A stretch of DNA of 64,000 nt from Pseudomonas fluorescens (GCF_902498195.1 NZ_CABVIY010000005.1:62001-126000); one strand, 5' to 3'; shown: positions 10,711 through 20,251, numbered from the stretch's first letter. Translations and numbers: made by a program. Notes: generated by a model not told the origin, from the letters alone.

Positions 10711-10740
10711 TGGACAGTCACAAAGGCTTTGCGGCATAGT
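10711..10740 (+). promoter_or_regulatory. Putative promoter of aroQ-accB-accC
   Basis: TGGACA (10711-10716), an 18-nt spacer and CATAGT (10735-10740) form a fair sigma-70 promoter 45 nt before the aroQ ATG. Confidence 0.4.
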
Positions 10741-10784
10741 CGCCGGGTTCTGACAATTGCTCACCGATAACAAGGGAACAGCCG

Positions 10785-11237
10785 ATGGCGACGCTACTGG
10801 TTCTGCACGGACCCAACCTGAACATGCTTGGCACCCGTGAACCGGGCACCTACGGCGCCACGACACTGGCGCAGATCAACCAGGATCTGGAACGCCGTGC
10901 GCGTGAAGCCGGCCATCATCTCCTGCACCTGCAAAGCAACGCCGAATACGAATTGATCGACCGCATCCACGCCGCTCGCAGCGAAGGCGTGGACTTCATT
11001 TTGATCAACCCAGCAGCTTTTACACACACAAGTGTCGCATTACGTGACGCGCTGCTGGCGGTGAGCATCCCATTCATCGAAGTGCATTTGTCCAACGTGC
11101 ACAAACGCGAACCTTTCCGCCATCACTCTTACTTCTCCGACGTAGCGGTGGGAGTGATCTGCGGCCTTGGCGCCAGCGGTTATCGACTGGCCCTGGAGGC
11201 CGCCCTAGAGCAGCTTGAAACACAGGCAAAGGCTTGA
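10785..11237 (+). CDS. aroQ: 3-dehydroquinate dehydratase, type II
   Basis: A dodecameric-type enzyme of 150 residues that converts 3-dehydroquinate to 3-dehydroshikimate in the shikimate pathway. Typical motifs are GPNLNMLGTREPGTYG near the N terminus with the catalytic Tyr, NPAAFTHTSVALRDAL, and EVHLSNVHKREPFRHHS with the catalytic His. AAGGGA precedes the ATG. It lies 48 bp before accB, the same arrangement as in most pseudomonads, so cotranscription with accBC is likely. Confidence 0.96.
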   Translation: MATLLVLHGPNLNMLGTREPGTYGATTLAQINQDLERRAREAGHHLLHLQSNAEYELIDRIHAARSEGVDFILINPAAFTHTSVALRDALLAVSIPFIEVHLSNVHKREPFRHHSYFSDVAVGVICGLGASGYRLALEAALEQLETQAKA

Positions 11238-11285
11238 ACAACAGCCGTTAAACGCCCCTGACCGACCCTTGGGAGTTGATGATTC

Positions 11286-11750
11286 ATGGATATCCGTAAA
11301 GTTAAGAAACTGATCGAATTGCTGGAAGAGTCCGGCATCGACGAGCTCGAGATCAAGGAAGGCGAAGAGTCCGTACGCATCAGCCGCCACAGCAAGACCC
11401 CGGCCCAGCAGTACTACGCGCCAGCGCCAATGCCTGCTCCGGCTGCCGCGCCTGTCGCTGCCGCCGCCCCGGCTGCCGCTGCCGCCCCTGCTGCTCCGGC
11501 CGCACCGGTACTGAACGGCACTGTTGCCCGTTCGCCGATGGTGGGTACGTTCTATCGCAAGTCTTCGCCAACCTCGCCGTCCTTCGTTGAAGTCGGCCAG
11601 ACCGTGAAGAAAGGCGACACCCTGTGCATCGTTGAAGCCATGAAGATGATGAACCACATCGAAGCTGAAACCAGCGGTGTGATCGAATCCATCCTCGTCG
11701 AAGACGGCCAGCCGGTTGAGTACGACCAACCGCTGTTCACCATCGTTTGA
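11286..11750 (+). CDS. accB: Biotin carboxyl carrier protein of acetyl-CoA carboxylase
   Basis: This 154-residue protein carries the biotin that shuttles carboxyl groups from AccC to the AccAD transferase for malonyl-CoA synthesis. The N-terminal helical segment is followed by an alanine-proline-rich flexible linker (about residues 42-78) and the biotinyl domain with the VEAMKMMN motif; Lys120 is the biotinylation site. accC follows after 17 bp. GGGAG precedes the start. Confidence 0.97.
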   Translation: MDIRKVKKLIELLEESGIDELEIKEGEESVRISRHSKTPAQQYYAPAPMPAPAAAPVAAAAPAAAAAPAAPAAPVLNGTVARSPMVGTFYRKSSPTSPSFVEVGQTVKKGDTLCIVEAMKMMNHIEAETSGVIESILVEDGQPVEYDQPLFTIV

Positions 11751-11767
11751 ACCGCGGAGAGCCTTTG

Positions 11768-13126
11768 ATGACTGCGAAGTTGGAAAAAGTTCTGATCGCC
11801 AACCGCGGTGAGATCGCACTGCGGATTCTGCGCGCCTGCAAAGAGATGGGCATCAAGACCGTCGCCGTTTATTCCAAGGCTGACAAGGAACTGATGCACC
11901 TGGGCCTGGCAGACGAATCCGTCTGCATCGGTCCGGCATCGGCCGCCCACTCTTACCTGCACATCCCGGCCATCATCGCCGCGGCCGAAGTGACTGGCGC
12001 CACCGCCATTCACCCTGGCTACGGTTTCCTCGCGGAAAACGCCGACTTCGCCGAACAGGTCGAGAACTCCGGCTTCGCCTTCATCGGCCCGAAAGCTGAA
12101 ACCATCCGCCTGATGGGCGACAAGGTTTCGGCCAAGCACGCGATGATCGCCGCCGGCGTACCGACCGTTCCAGGTTCCGACGGCCCGCTGCCGGAAGACG
12201 AAGAAACCGCGCTGCGCATCGGTCGCGAAGTCGGTTACCCGGTGATCATCAAGGCCGCTGGCGGTGGTGGTGGTCGTGGCATGCGCGTCGTGCACAAGGA
12301 AGAAGACCTGATTTCCTCGGCGAAGCTGACCCGCTCCGAAGCGGGCGCAGCGTTCGGCAACCCGATGGTCTATCTGGAAAAATTCCTGACCAACCCGCGT
12401 CACGTGGAAGTCCAGGTACTGTCCGACGGCCAGGGCAACGCCATCCATCTGGGCGACCGCGACTGCTCGCTGCAACGCCGTCACCAGAAAGTGCTCGAAG
12501 AGGCGCCGGCACCGGGCATCGACGAGAAGGCTCGCCAGGAAGTGTTCGCTCGCTGCGTCAAGGCGTGCATCGACATCGGTTACCGTGGTGCGGGTACTTT
12601 CGAGTTCCTGTACGAGAACGGCCGCTTCTACTTCATCGAGATGAACACTCGTGTCCAGGTAGAGCACCCGGTTTCGGAAATGGTCACCGGCATCGACATC
12701 GTCAAGGAGATGCTCAGCATCGCCGCCGGCAACAAGCTGTCGTTCACCCAGGATGACGTGGTCATCCGCGGTCACGCGCTGGAATGCCGGATCAACGCCG
12801 AAGACCCGAAAACCTTCATGCCAAGCCCGGGCACGGTCAAGCATTTCCACGCACCAGGCGGCAACGGCGTTCGCGTCGATTCGCACCTGTACAGTGGCTA
12901 TGCCGTTCCGCCGAACTACGATTCGTTGATCGGCAAGCTGATCACCTACGGCGCAACCCGCGACGAAGCCATGGCGCGCATGCGCAATGCGCTGGACGAA
13001 ATCGTGGTCGACGGGATCAAGACCAACATCCCGCTGCACCGCGACCTGACCCGCGACGAAGGCTTCTGCAAAGGGGGCGTGAACATTCACTACCTTGAGC
13101 ACAAGCTGGCTGGCGAGAAGCACTAA
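11768..13126 (+). CDS. accC: Biotin carboxylase subunit of acetyl-CoA carboxylase
   Basis: A protein of 452 residues that carboxylates the biotin on AccB using ATP and bicarbonate. It begins with the pre-ATP-grasp segment (KVLIANRGEIALRILRAC), has the glycine-rich ATP lid AAGGGGGRGMR in the ATP-grasp domain, and the catalytic EMNTRVQVEHPVSE motif. The ATG at 11768 is preferred over an upstream TTG that overlaps the accB stop, because CGGAGAG lies at the right distance. A strong terminator follows. Confidence 0.96.
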   Translation: MTAKLEKVLIANRGEIALRILRACKEMGIKTVAVYSKADKELMHLGLADESVCIGPASAAHSYLHIPAIIAAAEVTGATAIHPGYGFLAENADFAEQVENSGFAFIGPKAETIRLMGDKVSAKHAMIAAGVPTVPGSDGPLPEDEETALRIGREVGYPVIIKAAGGGGGRGMRVVHKEEDLISSAKLTRSEAGAAFGNPMVYLEKFLTNPRHVEVQVLSDGQGNAIHLGDRDCSLQRRHQKVLEEAPAPGIDEKARQEVFARCVKACIDIGYRGAGTFEFLYENGRFYFIEMNTRVQVEHPVSEMVTGIDIVKEMLSIAAGNKLSFTQDDVVIRGHALECRINAEDPKTFMPSPGTVKHFHAPGGNGVRVDSHLYSGYAVPPNYDSLIGKLITYGATRDEAMARMRNALDEIVVDGIKTNIPLHRDLTRDEGFCKGGVNIHYLEHKLAGEKH

Positions 13127-13143
13127 GCTTCAACCGGCACATG

Positions 13144-13169
13144 ACAAGGCCGCCTTCGGGCGGCTTTGT
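13144..13169 (+). terminator. Rho-independent terminator of accBC
   Basis: An 11-12 bp GC-rich stem (AAGGCCGCC paired with GGCGGCTTT, extended by ACA/TGT) closes a TTCG tetraloop and is followed by a T-rich tail. Confidence 0.85.
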
Positions 13170-13185
13170 TGTTTCTGGATAAATC

Positions 13186-13262
13186 AAAAGATCGCAGCCT
13201 TCGGCAGCTCCTGCAAAGGCGTAACCTACCCCTGTAGGAGCTGCCGAAGGCTGCGATCTTTT
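13186..13262. repeat. Inverted repeat, AAAAGATCGCAGCC family, copy 2
   Basis: Two 30-bp arms (13186-13215 and 13233-13262) are reverse complements with one mismatch and enclose 17 nt. The arms begin AAAAGATCGCAGCCTTCGGC and end with CAGCTCCTGCA. It lies directly after the accC terminator and about 100 nt before prmA. Confidence 0.9.
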
Positions 13263-13363
13263 CGCCATTCGCCGATGGTCGTCATCTGACGCGCGCTCGC
13301 GTAAACTTGCGCGCTTCTCGCAGCCCGCTAGGCTGCAATCAATATTTTTCAAAGGTGCCCGCC

Positions 13364-14242
13364 ATGCCTTGGCTGCAAGTCCGTCTCGCCATCAGCCCAG
13401 AACAAGCCGAAACCTACGAAGACGCTTTCCTCGAAGTGGGCGCCGTCTCGGTGACCTTCATGGACGCCGAGGATCAGCCGATCTTCGAGCCGGAACTCAA
13501 CACCACGCCCCTGTGGTCGCACACCCACCTGCTGGCGCTCTTCGAAGGCGGCACCGAAGCCGGCCCGGTACTGGCCCACCTGGAACTGCTGACCGGCAGC
13601 CCGCTGCCCGAGCACCACAGCGAAGTGATCGAAGACCAGGACTGGGAACGCAGCTGGATGGACGGTTTCCAGCCGATGCGCTTTGGCCAGCGCCTGTGGA
13701 TCGTCCCAAGCTGGCACGCTGCCCCCGAGCCTGAGGCGGTGAACCTGCTGCTGGACCCGGGCCTGGCGTTCGGCACCGGGACTCACCCGACCACCGCCCT
13801 GTGCCTGGAATGGCTCGACGGCCAGGACCTGAAAGACTGCAACGTACTGGACTTCGGCTGCGGCTCGGGGATCCTGGCGATTGCCGCCTTGCTGCTGGGC
13901 GCCAGACAAGCCGTGGGCACCGACATCGACGTACAGGCGCTCGAAGCCTCCCGCGATAACGCCGGGCGCAACAATATTGCTGAAGAACGCTTCCCGCTGT
14001 ACCTGCCGGAAGATCTGCCGCAGGTCCAGGCCGACGTGCTGGTGGCTAACATCCTCGCCGGCCCGCTGGTGTCCCTGGCACCGCAACTGTCCGGCCTGGT
14101 CAAGTCCGGCGGTCGCCTGGCACTGTCGGGCATCCTCGCCGAGCAAGGTGACGAGGTCGCCGCTGCCTACGCCAAAGACTTCGATCTGGATCCGATCGCC
14201 AATCGCGATGGCTGGGTGCGCATTACCGGCCGTCGGCGCTAG
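13364..14242 (+). CDS. prmA: Ribosomal protein L11 methyltransferase
   Basis: A protein of 292 residues that trimethylates ribosomal protein L11 with S-adenosylmethionine. An N-terminal substrate-recognition domain (about 1-95) precedes a class-I methyltransferase fold with the SAM motif VLDFGCGSGILAIAALLLGA and the NILAGPL post-motif. The ATG at 13364 follows AAAGGTG; upstream in-frame codons have no such site. Confidence 0.96.
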   Translation: MPWLQVRLAISPEQAETYEDAFLEVGAVSVTFMDAEDQPIFEPELNTTPLWSHTHLLALFEGGTEAGPVLAHLELLTGSPLPEHHSEVIEDQDWERSWMDGFQPMRFGQRLWIVPSWHAAPEPEAVNLLLDPGLAFGTGTHPTTALCLEWLDGQDLKDCNVLDFGCGSGILAIAALLLGARQAVGTDIDVQALEASRDNAGRNNIAEERFPLYLPEDLPQVQADVLVANILAGPLVSLAPQLSGLVKSGGRLALSGILAEQGDEVAAAYAKDFDLDPIANRDGWVRITGRRR

Positions 14243-14272
14243 AATGAACGCCTGCACAGACCGGATTGCCGC

Positions 14273-15541
14273 ATGACCGACAGCTTCGTCACCCAGTGCC
14301 CGCATTGCCAAACCAGCTTCCGCGTCAGCCATGCTCAGTTGAGCGTGGCACGCGGCGTCGTTCGCTGTGGCTCATGCCTCCAGGTGTTCAACGCGGCCAA
14401 GCAATTGCTTGAGCAGGCTGGCAAGGAGCCTGTCGCCCCGGTCACGCCCGCCATCATCGAAGCGCCGGTTCCGGCAGAACCCCGGGCCATCAGCCAAAAG
14501 CAATGGAGCGCGACCGAGCTGGACCTGGACAGCCTGGATCTGGACGAAGAACTTGCCCGGCTCGAACAGCGGGAAATCCAGCCGACCACTGAATTCGGCC
14601 GGCACCGCGAAGACACCCTCAGCGCACGCCGCGACAGTGTCGAAACCGATGAAGAACCCTGGACATCCGACAGCCTGTTCAGCGAATCGGCGGCTGATCG
14701 CGCACAAGCGATCAACGACCTTGACGACCTCGACAGGCTCGATGCCATTGAAGCCCCGGACACTGGCGAACCGCTGAACGAAACGGGCCTGCTCGCGCGC
14801 ACCGAACCGTCGCTTTCGCTGGAGCCGGTGGACCTGGACGACGAGCCCCAGCCGCCGCAGCTCCGCCTGCACGACCCGCTGGACAGCCCGCTTCATCAGG
14901 AACGCCTGTCGGCCACGACCAGCGATGAACCTGACGACTTGCCCTCCGTCGAACCCCTGCGCAAAAAACGCGAACGCAGCGAGCCCGGGGCTCGCGCCGA
15001 CGTACTGCAGGATTTGACCGATGATCCGCTGCAACTGGACTGGCAAAAGCGCCGTTCGCCCTGGGGTCGTCGACTCTTCTGGCTGTTGCTGATCCTGCTC
15101 GGGGCCGGCGCGCTCGTCGGCCAATACGTCGCCTACCATTTCGACGAGCTGGCGCGCCAGGACCAGTACCGTCCATGGTTCCAGCAACTGTGCCCGCAAA
15201 TCGGTTGCACCGTGCCGTCCAAGGTCGACATCGCAAAAATCAAAAGCAGCAACCTGGTGGTCCGCAGCCATCCCGAATTCAGCGGTGCACTGGTGGTCGA
15301 TGCCATCATCTATAACCGCGCGCCCTTCTCCCAGCCGTTTCCGCTGCTGGAACTGCGATTTGCCGATCTCAACGGCCACCTGATCGCCAGCCGTCGTTTC
15401 AAGCCTGGCGAGTACCTCAACGGCGACCTCGAAGGCAGGGTGGAAATGCCTCCGCAAACGCCGATCCACATCGCGCTGGACATTCTCGACCCAGGTGCCA
15501 AAGCGGTGAACTACAGCCTGAGCTTCCATTCGCCCGAGTGA
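14273..15541 (+). CDS. DUF3426 zinc-ribbon membrane protein
   Basis: A protein of 422 residues with three parts. The N terminus is an MJ0042-type zinc ribbon (CPHCQTSFRVSH...VRCGSC). A long acidic, low-complexity stretch follows (about 60-250). One transmembrane helix (about 266-284, LFWLLLILLGAGALVGQYVAY) then leads to a C-terminal DUF3426 domain that would be periplasmic. Its position between prmA and dusB matches PA4851. The function is not established. Confidence 0.88.
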   Translation: MTDSFVTQCPHCQTSFRVSHAQLSVARGVVRCGSCLQVFNAAKQLLEQAGKEPVAPVTPAIIEAPVPAEPRAISQKQWSATELDLDSLDLDEELARLEQREIQPTTEFGRHREDTLSARRDSVETDEEPWTSDSLFSESAADRAQAINDLDDLDRLDAIEAPDTGEPLNETGLLARTEPSLSLEPVDLDDEPQPPQLRLHDPLDSPLHQERLSATTSDEPDDLPSVEPLRKKRERSEPGARADVLQDLTDDPLQLDWQKRRSPWGRRLFWLLLILLGAGALVGQYVAYHFDELARQDQYRPWFQQLCPQIGCTVPSKVDIAKIKSSNLVVRSHPEFSGALVVDAIIYNRAPFSQPFPLLELRFADLNGHLIASRRFKPGEYLNGDLEGRVEMPPQTPIHIALDILDPGAKAVNYSLSFHSPE

Positions 15542-15669
15542 AGCGATTCACCGATGCCGATTTGACGACGGCTTTCTGACTGACTCCGCGCAGACCAAAC
15601 CGCTGGCGATAACAGAATAACTGTTCAGATTTTGTTCAATTCAGCCTTTATCCAGTCATCGAGAGCGGG

Positions 15670-15675
15670 TATCAT
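15670..15675 (+). promoter_or_regulatory. Putative -10 of the dusB-fis operon
   Basis: TATCAT sits 51 nt before dusB. The region at about 15615-15660 is clearly AT-rich, which could act as an UP element or Fis-binding DNA, as at other dusB-fis promoters. The -35 (TTTATC, 17-nt spacer) is poor. Confidence 0.35.
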
Positions 15676-15726
15676 GCCAACCCTTTTTCGAACTCTCATG
15701 ATCCGGCCCCACAACAGGGAAGTCCT

Positions 15727-16737
15727 ATGTCGGCGGTACGCATCGGTCCATACACATTACACAACGGCTTGATTCTCGCCCCCATGGCGGGCGTCACCGA
15801 CCAACCCTTTCGTCAGCTGTGCAAGCGATTGGGCGCGGGACTAGTAGTCTCTGAAATGGTCACCAGCGACATGAGTTTATGGAACACCCGCAAGTCGCGG
15901 ATGCGCATGATCCACGAAGGTGATCCCGAGCCACGCTCGGTGCAGATCGCCGGTGGTGACGCACAGATGCTGGCGGACGCGGCCCGGGCCAACGTCGAGC
16001 TGGGCGCACAGATTATCGACATCAACATGGGTTGCCCGGCGAAGAAGGTCTGCAACAAGGCCGCCGGTTCCGCCCTGTTGAAGGATGAAGCACTGGTTAC
16101 CGAGATCCTGCAGGCCGTCGTGGCTGCGGTCGATGTGCCGGTGACCCTGAAGATCCGCACCGGCTGGGACCGGAGCAACAAGAACGGCCTGACGGTGGCG
16201 AAGATCGCCGAGCAGGCAGGCATTACGGCGCTGGCGGTTCATGGCCGCACCCGTGCCGACCTGTACACCGGTGAAGCCGAGTACGACACCATCGCCGCGA
16301 TCAAGCAGGCGGTGTCGATTCCGGTCTTCGCCAACGGCGATATCGACTCGCCGGAAAAGGCCCGCTACGTGCTCGACGCGACCGGTGCCGATGGCCTGCT
16401 GGTTGGCCGGGCTGCCCAGGGGCGGCCATGGATTTTTCGCGAGATCGACCATTTCCTGCGCACCGGCGAGAAGCTCCCGGCGCTGGAGCTGATCGAAGTG
16501 GAACGCATCCTGCTAGAGCATCTGGCTGCGCTGCACGCCTTCTATGGAGACGTGATGGGCGTACGCATTGCTCGAAAGCATGTGGGCTGGTATCTCGCAA
16601 CCTTGCCGGGCGCCAGGGAGTTTCGCGCCCACTTCAATCGTTTGGAAGATACGGAAGCACAATGCGCCAACGTTCAGGGCTTCTTCGCCGAACGTTACAA
16701 GAGCCTGACAGGGGACGGAGAGTGGGTGGCCGCATGA
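15727..16737 (+). CDS. dusB: tRNA-dihydrouridine synthase B
   Basis: An FMN enzyme of 336 residues that reduces specific uridines to dihydrouridine in tRNA. It has the TIM-barrel start (LILAPMAGVTDQPFRQLC), the catalytic cysteine in NMGCPAKKVCNKAAGSALL, and the phosphate-binding GLLVGRAAQGRPW near the C-terminal barrel. Its stop overlaps the fis start (ATGA), so the two are translationally coupled. Confidence 0.96.
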   Translation: MSAVRIGPYTLHNGLILAPMAGVTDQPFRQLCKRLGAGLVVSEMVTSDMSLWNTRKSRMRMIHEGDPEPRSVQIAGGDAQMLADAARANVELGAQIIDINMGCPAKKVCNKAAGSALLKDEALVTEILQAVVAAVDVPVTLKIRTGWDRSNKNGLTVAKIAEQAGITALAVHGRTRADLYTGEAEYDTIAAIKQAVSIPVFANGDIDSPEKARYVLDATGADGLLVGRAAQGRPWIFREIDHFLRTGEKLPALELIEVERILLEHLAALHAFYGDVMGVRIARKHVGWYLATLPGAREFRAHFNRLEDTEAQCANVQGFFAERYKSLTGDGEWVAA

Positions 16738-17054
16738 CGATGATGACCGAGACTTTAGTGAGTGGAACAACACCCGTGAGCGACAACGTGAATTTGAAAC
16801 AGCACCTCAATACCCCAAGCGAAGAAGGCCAGACCCTTCGCGGGAGTGTCGAGAAAGCGCTGCACAATTATTTCGCCCACCTTGAGGGCGCTGCCGTCAC
16901 GGATGTGTACAACCTGGTGCTCTCCGAAGTCGAGGCTCCCCTGCTCGAGTGCGTGATGAACTACGTCAAGGGCAACCAGACCAAGGCCAGCGAGATGCTC
17001 GGACTCAACCGGGGCACGCTGCGCAAGAAACTCAAGCAGTACGATTTGCTGTAA
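16734..17054 (+). CDS. fis: DNA-binding protein Fis
   Basis: A 106-residue nucleoid protein that bends DNA and tunes rRNA, recombination and many growth-phase genes. The C-terminal helix-turn-helix (GNQTKASEMLGLNRGTLRKK) is intact and the N-terminal arm and dimer helices are of normal length. The ATG at 16734 overlaps the dusB stop. A second possible start lies at 16743. A terminator follows. Confidence 0.96.
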   Translation: MTMMTETLVSGTTPVSDNVNLKQHLNTPSEEGQTLRGSVEKALHNYFAHLEGAAVTDVYNLVLSEVEAPLLECVMNYVKGNQTKASEMLGLNRGTLRKKLKQYDLL

Positions 17055-17071
17055 GCATTCAATCAAACCAG

Positions 17072-17104
17072 AAAGGCGCCCGCGTAAAACCGGTCGCCTT
17101 TTTT
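17072..17104 (+). terminator. Rho-independent terminator of dusB-fis
   Basis: AAAGGCG pairs with CGCCTTT around a loop containing ACCGG; a run of six T follows. Confidence 0.8.
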
Positions 17105-17135
17105 GCTGACTCCTTTGCTTTTGATGGAAATTGAG

Positions 17136-18743
17136 ATGACCGACCAGACTACCCGCCTGCCGATCCGCCGCGCCTTGATCAGCGTTTCCGACAAGACCGG
17201 GATCCTCGAATTCGCCAAGGAGCTTGAAGCCCTGGGCGTCGAGATCCTCTCCACCGGCGGGACGTTCAAGCTGCTGCAGGACAACGGCGTTGCCGCAGTG
17301 GAAGTCGCTGATTACACCGGTTTCGCGGAAATGATGGATGGCCGGGTGAAAACCCTGCACCCGAAAATCCACGGCGGGATCCTTGGTCGTCGCGGTATCG
17401 ACGACGCCATCATGAACGAGCACGGCATCAAGCCGATCGACCTGGTGGCGGTCAACCTCTACCCGTTCGAAGCGACCATCAACAAGCCAGGCTGCGACCT
17501 GCCGACCGCGATCGAGAACATCGACATCGGCGGCCCGACCATGGTCCGTTCGGCTGCGAAAAACCACAAAGACGTGGCCATCGTGGTCAACGCCAGCGAT
17601 TACGCCAGCGTACTGGAAAACCTCAAGGCCGGCGGCCTGACCTACGCCCAGCGCTTCGACCTGATGCTCAAGGCGTTCGAACACACCGCCGCCTACGACG
17701 GCATGATCGCCAACTACATGGGCACCGTGAACCAGGCCGCTGACACCCTCTCGACCTCCGGTCGCAGCGAATTCCCGCGCACCTTCAACAGCCAGTTCAT
17801 CAAGGCCCAGGAAATGCGCTACGGCGAGAACCCGCACCAGAGCGCGGCGTTCTACGTGGAAGCCAAGCCTGCCGAAGTCGGCATCGCCACCGCGACCCAA
17901 CTGCAAGGCAAGGAACTGTCGTACAACAACGTGGCCGACACCGACGCCGCGCTGGAATGCGTGAAGAGCTTCGTCAAGCCGGCCTGCGTGATCGTCAAGC
18001 ACGCCAACCCGTGCGGCGTGGCCGTCAGCCCTGATGCCGAAGGCGGTATCCGCAAGGCCTACGACCTGGCCTACGCCACCGATACCGAATCGGCATTCGG
18101 CGGCATCATCGCCTTCAACCGCGAACTGGACGCCGAGACCGCCAAGGCGATCGTCGAGCGCCAGTTCGTCGAAGTGATCATCGCCCCGAGCGTCAGCGAA
18201 GAAGCCCGCGCCATCGTCGCGGCCAAAGCCAACGTGCGCCTGCTGGCCTGCGGCGAATGGTCGGCGGATCGTGCTGCTGCCTGGGACTACAAGCGCGTCA
18301 ACGGCGGCCTGCTGGTTCAGAGCCGCGATATCGGCATGATCGGCGCCGATGACCTGAAAGTCGTGACCAAGCGCGCACCGACCGAGCAGGAAATCCACGA
18401 CCTGATCTTCGCCTGGAAAGTCGCCAAGTACGTCAAGTCGAACGCCATTGTCTACGCCAAGAACCGCCAGACCATCGGTGTCGGCGCGGGCCAGATGAGC
18501 CGCGTGAACTCCGCTCGCATCGCCGCGATCAAGGCTGAACACGCCGGTTTGCAGGTAGCGGGCTCGGTCATGGCGTCCGATGCCTTCTTCCCGTTCCGCG
18601 ACGGCCTGGACAATGCGGCCAAGGCGGGTGTGACCGCGGTGATCCAGCCAGGCGGCTCGATGCGCGATGCCGAAGTGATTGCAGCCGCTGATGAAGCGGG
18701 CATCGCCATGGTGTTCACCGGCATGCGCCACTTCCGTCACTGA
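17136..18743 (+). CDS. purH: Bifunctional AICAR transformylase / IMP cyclohydrolase
   Basis: This 535-residue enzyme performs the last two steps of IMP synthesis. The N-terminal MGS-like cyclohydrolase domain (about 1-150) includes EILSTGGT and MMDGRVKTLHPKIHGG. The transformylase domain has VKHANPCGVA and ends in VFTGMRHFRH. The ATG at 17136 gives exactly the P. aeruginosa length; ATG codons 12-33 nt upstream lie in the fis terminator region. purD follows after a REP doublet. Confidence 0.97.
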   Translation: MTDQTTRLPIRRALISVSDKTGILEFAKELEALGVEILSTGGTFKLLQDNGVAAVEVADYTGFAEMMDGRVKTLHPKIHGGILGRRGIDDAIMNEHGIKPIDLVAVNLYPFEATINKPGCDLPTAIENIDIGGPTMVRSAAKNHKDVAIVVNASDYASVLENLKAGGLTYAQRFDLMLKAFEHTAAYDGMIANYMGTVNQAADTLSTSGRSEFPRTFNSQFIKAQEMRYGENPHQSAAFYVEAKPAEVGIATATQLQGKELSYNNVADTDAALECVKSFVKPACVIVKHANPCGVAVSPDAEGGIRKAYDLAYATDTESAFGGIIAFNRELDAETAKAIVERQFVEVIIAPSVSEEARAIVAAKANVRLLACGEWSADRAAAWDYKRVNGGLLVQSRDIGMIGADDLKVVTKRAPTEQEIHDLIFAWKVAKYVKSNAIVYAKNRQTIGVGAGQMSRVNSARIAAIKAEHAGLQVAGSVMASDAFFPFRDGLDNAAKAGVTAVIQPGGSMRDAEVIAAADEAGIAMVFTGMRHFRH

Positions 18744-18758
18744 TTCAACTTGATCGAA

Positions 18759-18849
18759 ATGTGGGAGCGGGCTTGCTCGCGAATGCAATTTGTCGTCAGT
18801 GACCCTGTTGACTGACACACCGCTTTCGCGAGCAAGCCCGCTCCCACAT
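18759..18849. repeat. REP doublet (long-loop type)
   Basis: Arms starting ATGTGGGAGCGG and ending CTCCCACAT enclose about 40 nt whose ends are also self-complementary (GTCAGT...ACTGAC). It separates purH from purD. Confidence 0.95.
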
Positions 18850-18891
18850 AAAGCGCTACTGCAGCGCCTTACAGAATTTGAGGTTTTTGAA

Positions 18892-20187
18892 ATGAATGTT
18901 TTGATCATTGGCAGCGGTGGCCGTGAACACGCCCTGGCCTGGAAAGTGGCTCAGGATCCGCGCGTGCAGAAGGTGTTCGTGGCACCCGGCAACGCCGGCA
19001 CCGCCATTGAAGCCAAATGCGAAAACGTCGCCATCGACGTGCTGGCCCTGGAACAGCTGGCCGACTTCGCCGAGAAGAACGTTTCCCTGACCATCGTCGG
19101 CCCGGAAGTACCGCTGGTCGCCGGCGTCGTCGACCTGTTCCGCTCCCGTGGCCTGGATTGCTTCGGCCCGACCGCTGGCGCCGCCCAGCTGGAAGGCTCG
19201 AAAGCGTTCACCAAGGATTTCCTGGCACGCCACAAGATCCCGACCGCCGACTACCAGAATTTCACCGAGATCGAGCCGGCCCTGGCTTACCTGCGTGAAA
19301 AAGGCGCACCCATCGTGATCAAGGCCGACGGCCTGGCCGCCGGCAAAGGCGTGATCGTTGCCATGACCCTGTCCGAAGCCGAAGACGCCGTGCGCGACAT
19401 GCTGGCGGGTAATGCCTTCGGTGATGCCGGTTCGCGCGTGGTGATCGAAGAGTTCCTGGACGGCGAAGAGGCCAGCTTCATTGTCATGGTCGACGGCAAG
19501 AATGTCCTGCCAATGGCCACCAGCCAGGACCACAAACGCGTCGGCGACGGCGACACCGGTCCGAACACCGGCGGCATGGGCGCCTATTCCCCTGCTCCGG
19601 TTGTCACCAGTGACGTGCACAAGCGCGTCATGGACCTGGTGATCTGGCCGACGGTTCGCGGCATGGCCGAGGAAGGAAACGTCTACACTGGCTTCCTGTA
19701 CGCGGGCCTGATGATCGACAAGGCTGGCAACCCGAAAGTGATCGAGTTCAACTGCCGTTTCGGCGACCCTGAGACCCAGCCGGTCATGCTGCGTCTGCAG
19801 TCGAGCCTGGTGCTGCTGGTCGAAGCAGCCCTGGCACAGGCGCTGGACAAGGTTGAAGCACAATGGGATCCACGTCCGAGCGTCGGCATCGTACTTGCCG
19901 CGGGCGGCTATCCTGGTGACTACGCCAAGGGCTCTGCCATTCAGGGCCTGGATGCGGCAGCGGCACTGGAAGGCAAAGTCTTCCACGCCGGCACTGCACT
20001 CAAGGACGGTCAAGTGGTGACGGCCGGTGGTCGCGTACTTTGCGCCACCGCCATGGGCGCCAGCGTCGATGCCGCTCAACAGCAGGCATACAAGCTGGCG
20101 GCCAGCATTGATTGGGAAGGCTGCTTCTATCGCAAGGACATTGGCTACCGTGCCATTGCCCGCGAGCGTGGCGAAAATCAGGAATAA
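18892..20187 (+). CDS. purD: Phosphoribosylamine-glycine ligase
   Basis: A protein of 431 residues that joins glycine to phosphoribosylamine in purine synthesis. It begins MNVLIIGSGGREHALAW, has the ATP-grasp segment KADGLAAGKGVIVA and the metal-binding VIEFNCRFGDPETQ. The ATG at 18892 follows GAGGTTTTTGAA; the longer frame upstream is translation of the REP doublet. Confidence 0.97.
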   Translation: MNVLIIGSGGREHALAWKVAQDPRVQKVFVAPGNAGTAIEAKCENVAIDVLALEQLADFAEKNVSLTIVGPEVPLVAGVVDLFRSRGLDCFGPTAGAAQLEGSKAFTKDFLARHKIPTADYQNFTEIEPALAYLREKGAPIVIKADGLAAGKGVIVAMTLSEAEDAVRDMLAGNAFGDAGSRVVIEEFLDGEEASFIVMVDGKNVLPMATSQDHKRVGDGDTGPNTGGMGAYSPAPVVTSDVHKRVMDLVIWPTVRGMAEEGNVYTGFLYAGLMIDKAGNPKVIEFNCRFGDPETQPVMLRLQSSLVLLVEAALAQALDKVEAQWDPRPSVGIVLAAGGYPGDYAKGSAIQGLDAAAALEGKVFHAGTALKDGQVVTAGGRVLCATAMGASVDAAQQQAYKLAASIDWEGCFYRKDIGYRAIARERGENQE

Positions 20188-20203
20188 GCTACCCATTCAG
20201 CCG

Positions 20204-20226
20204 GGCAAGGGCCTTGGGCCCTTGCC
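20204..20226 (+). terminator. Strong hairpin after purD
   Basis: GGCAAGGGCC and GGCCCTTGCC are exact reverse complements separated by three bases. There is no T-tract, so it may act with Rho or protect the mRNA end. Confidence 0.5.
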
Positions 20227-20251
20227 TGACTATTCCGGCGCCGCGCATAGT

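Noticed and set aside
16428..16733. Upstream extension of the fis frame
   Set aside because: It overlaps dusB in another frame; the coupled ATG at 16734 gives the normal Fis length.
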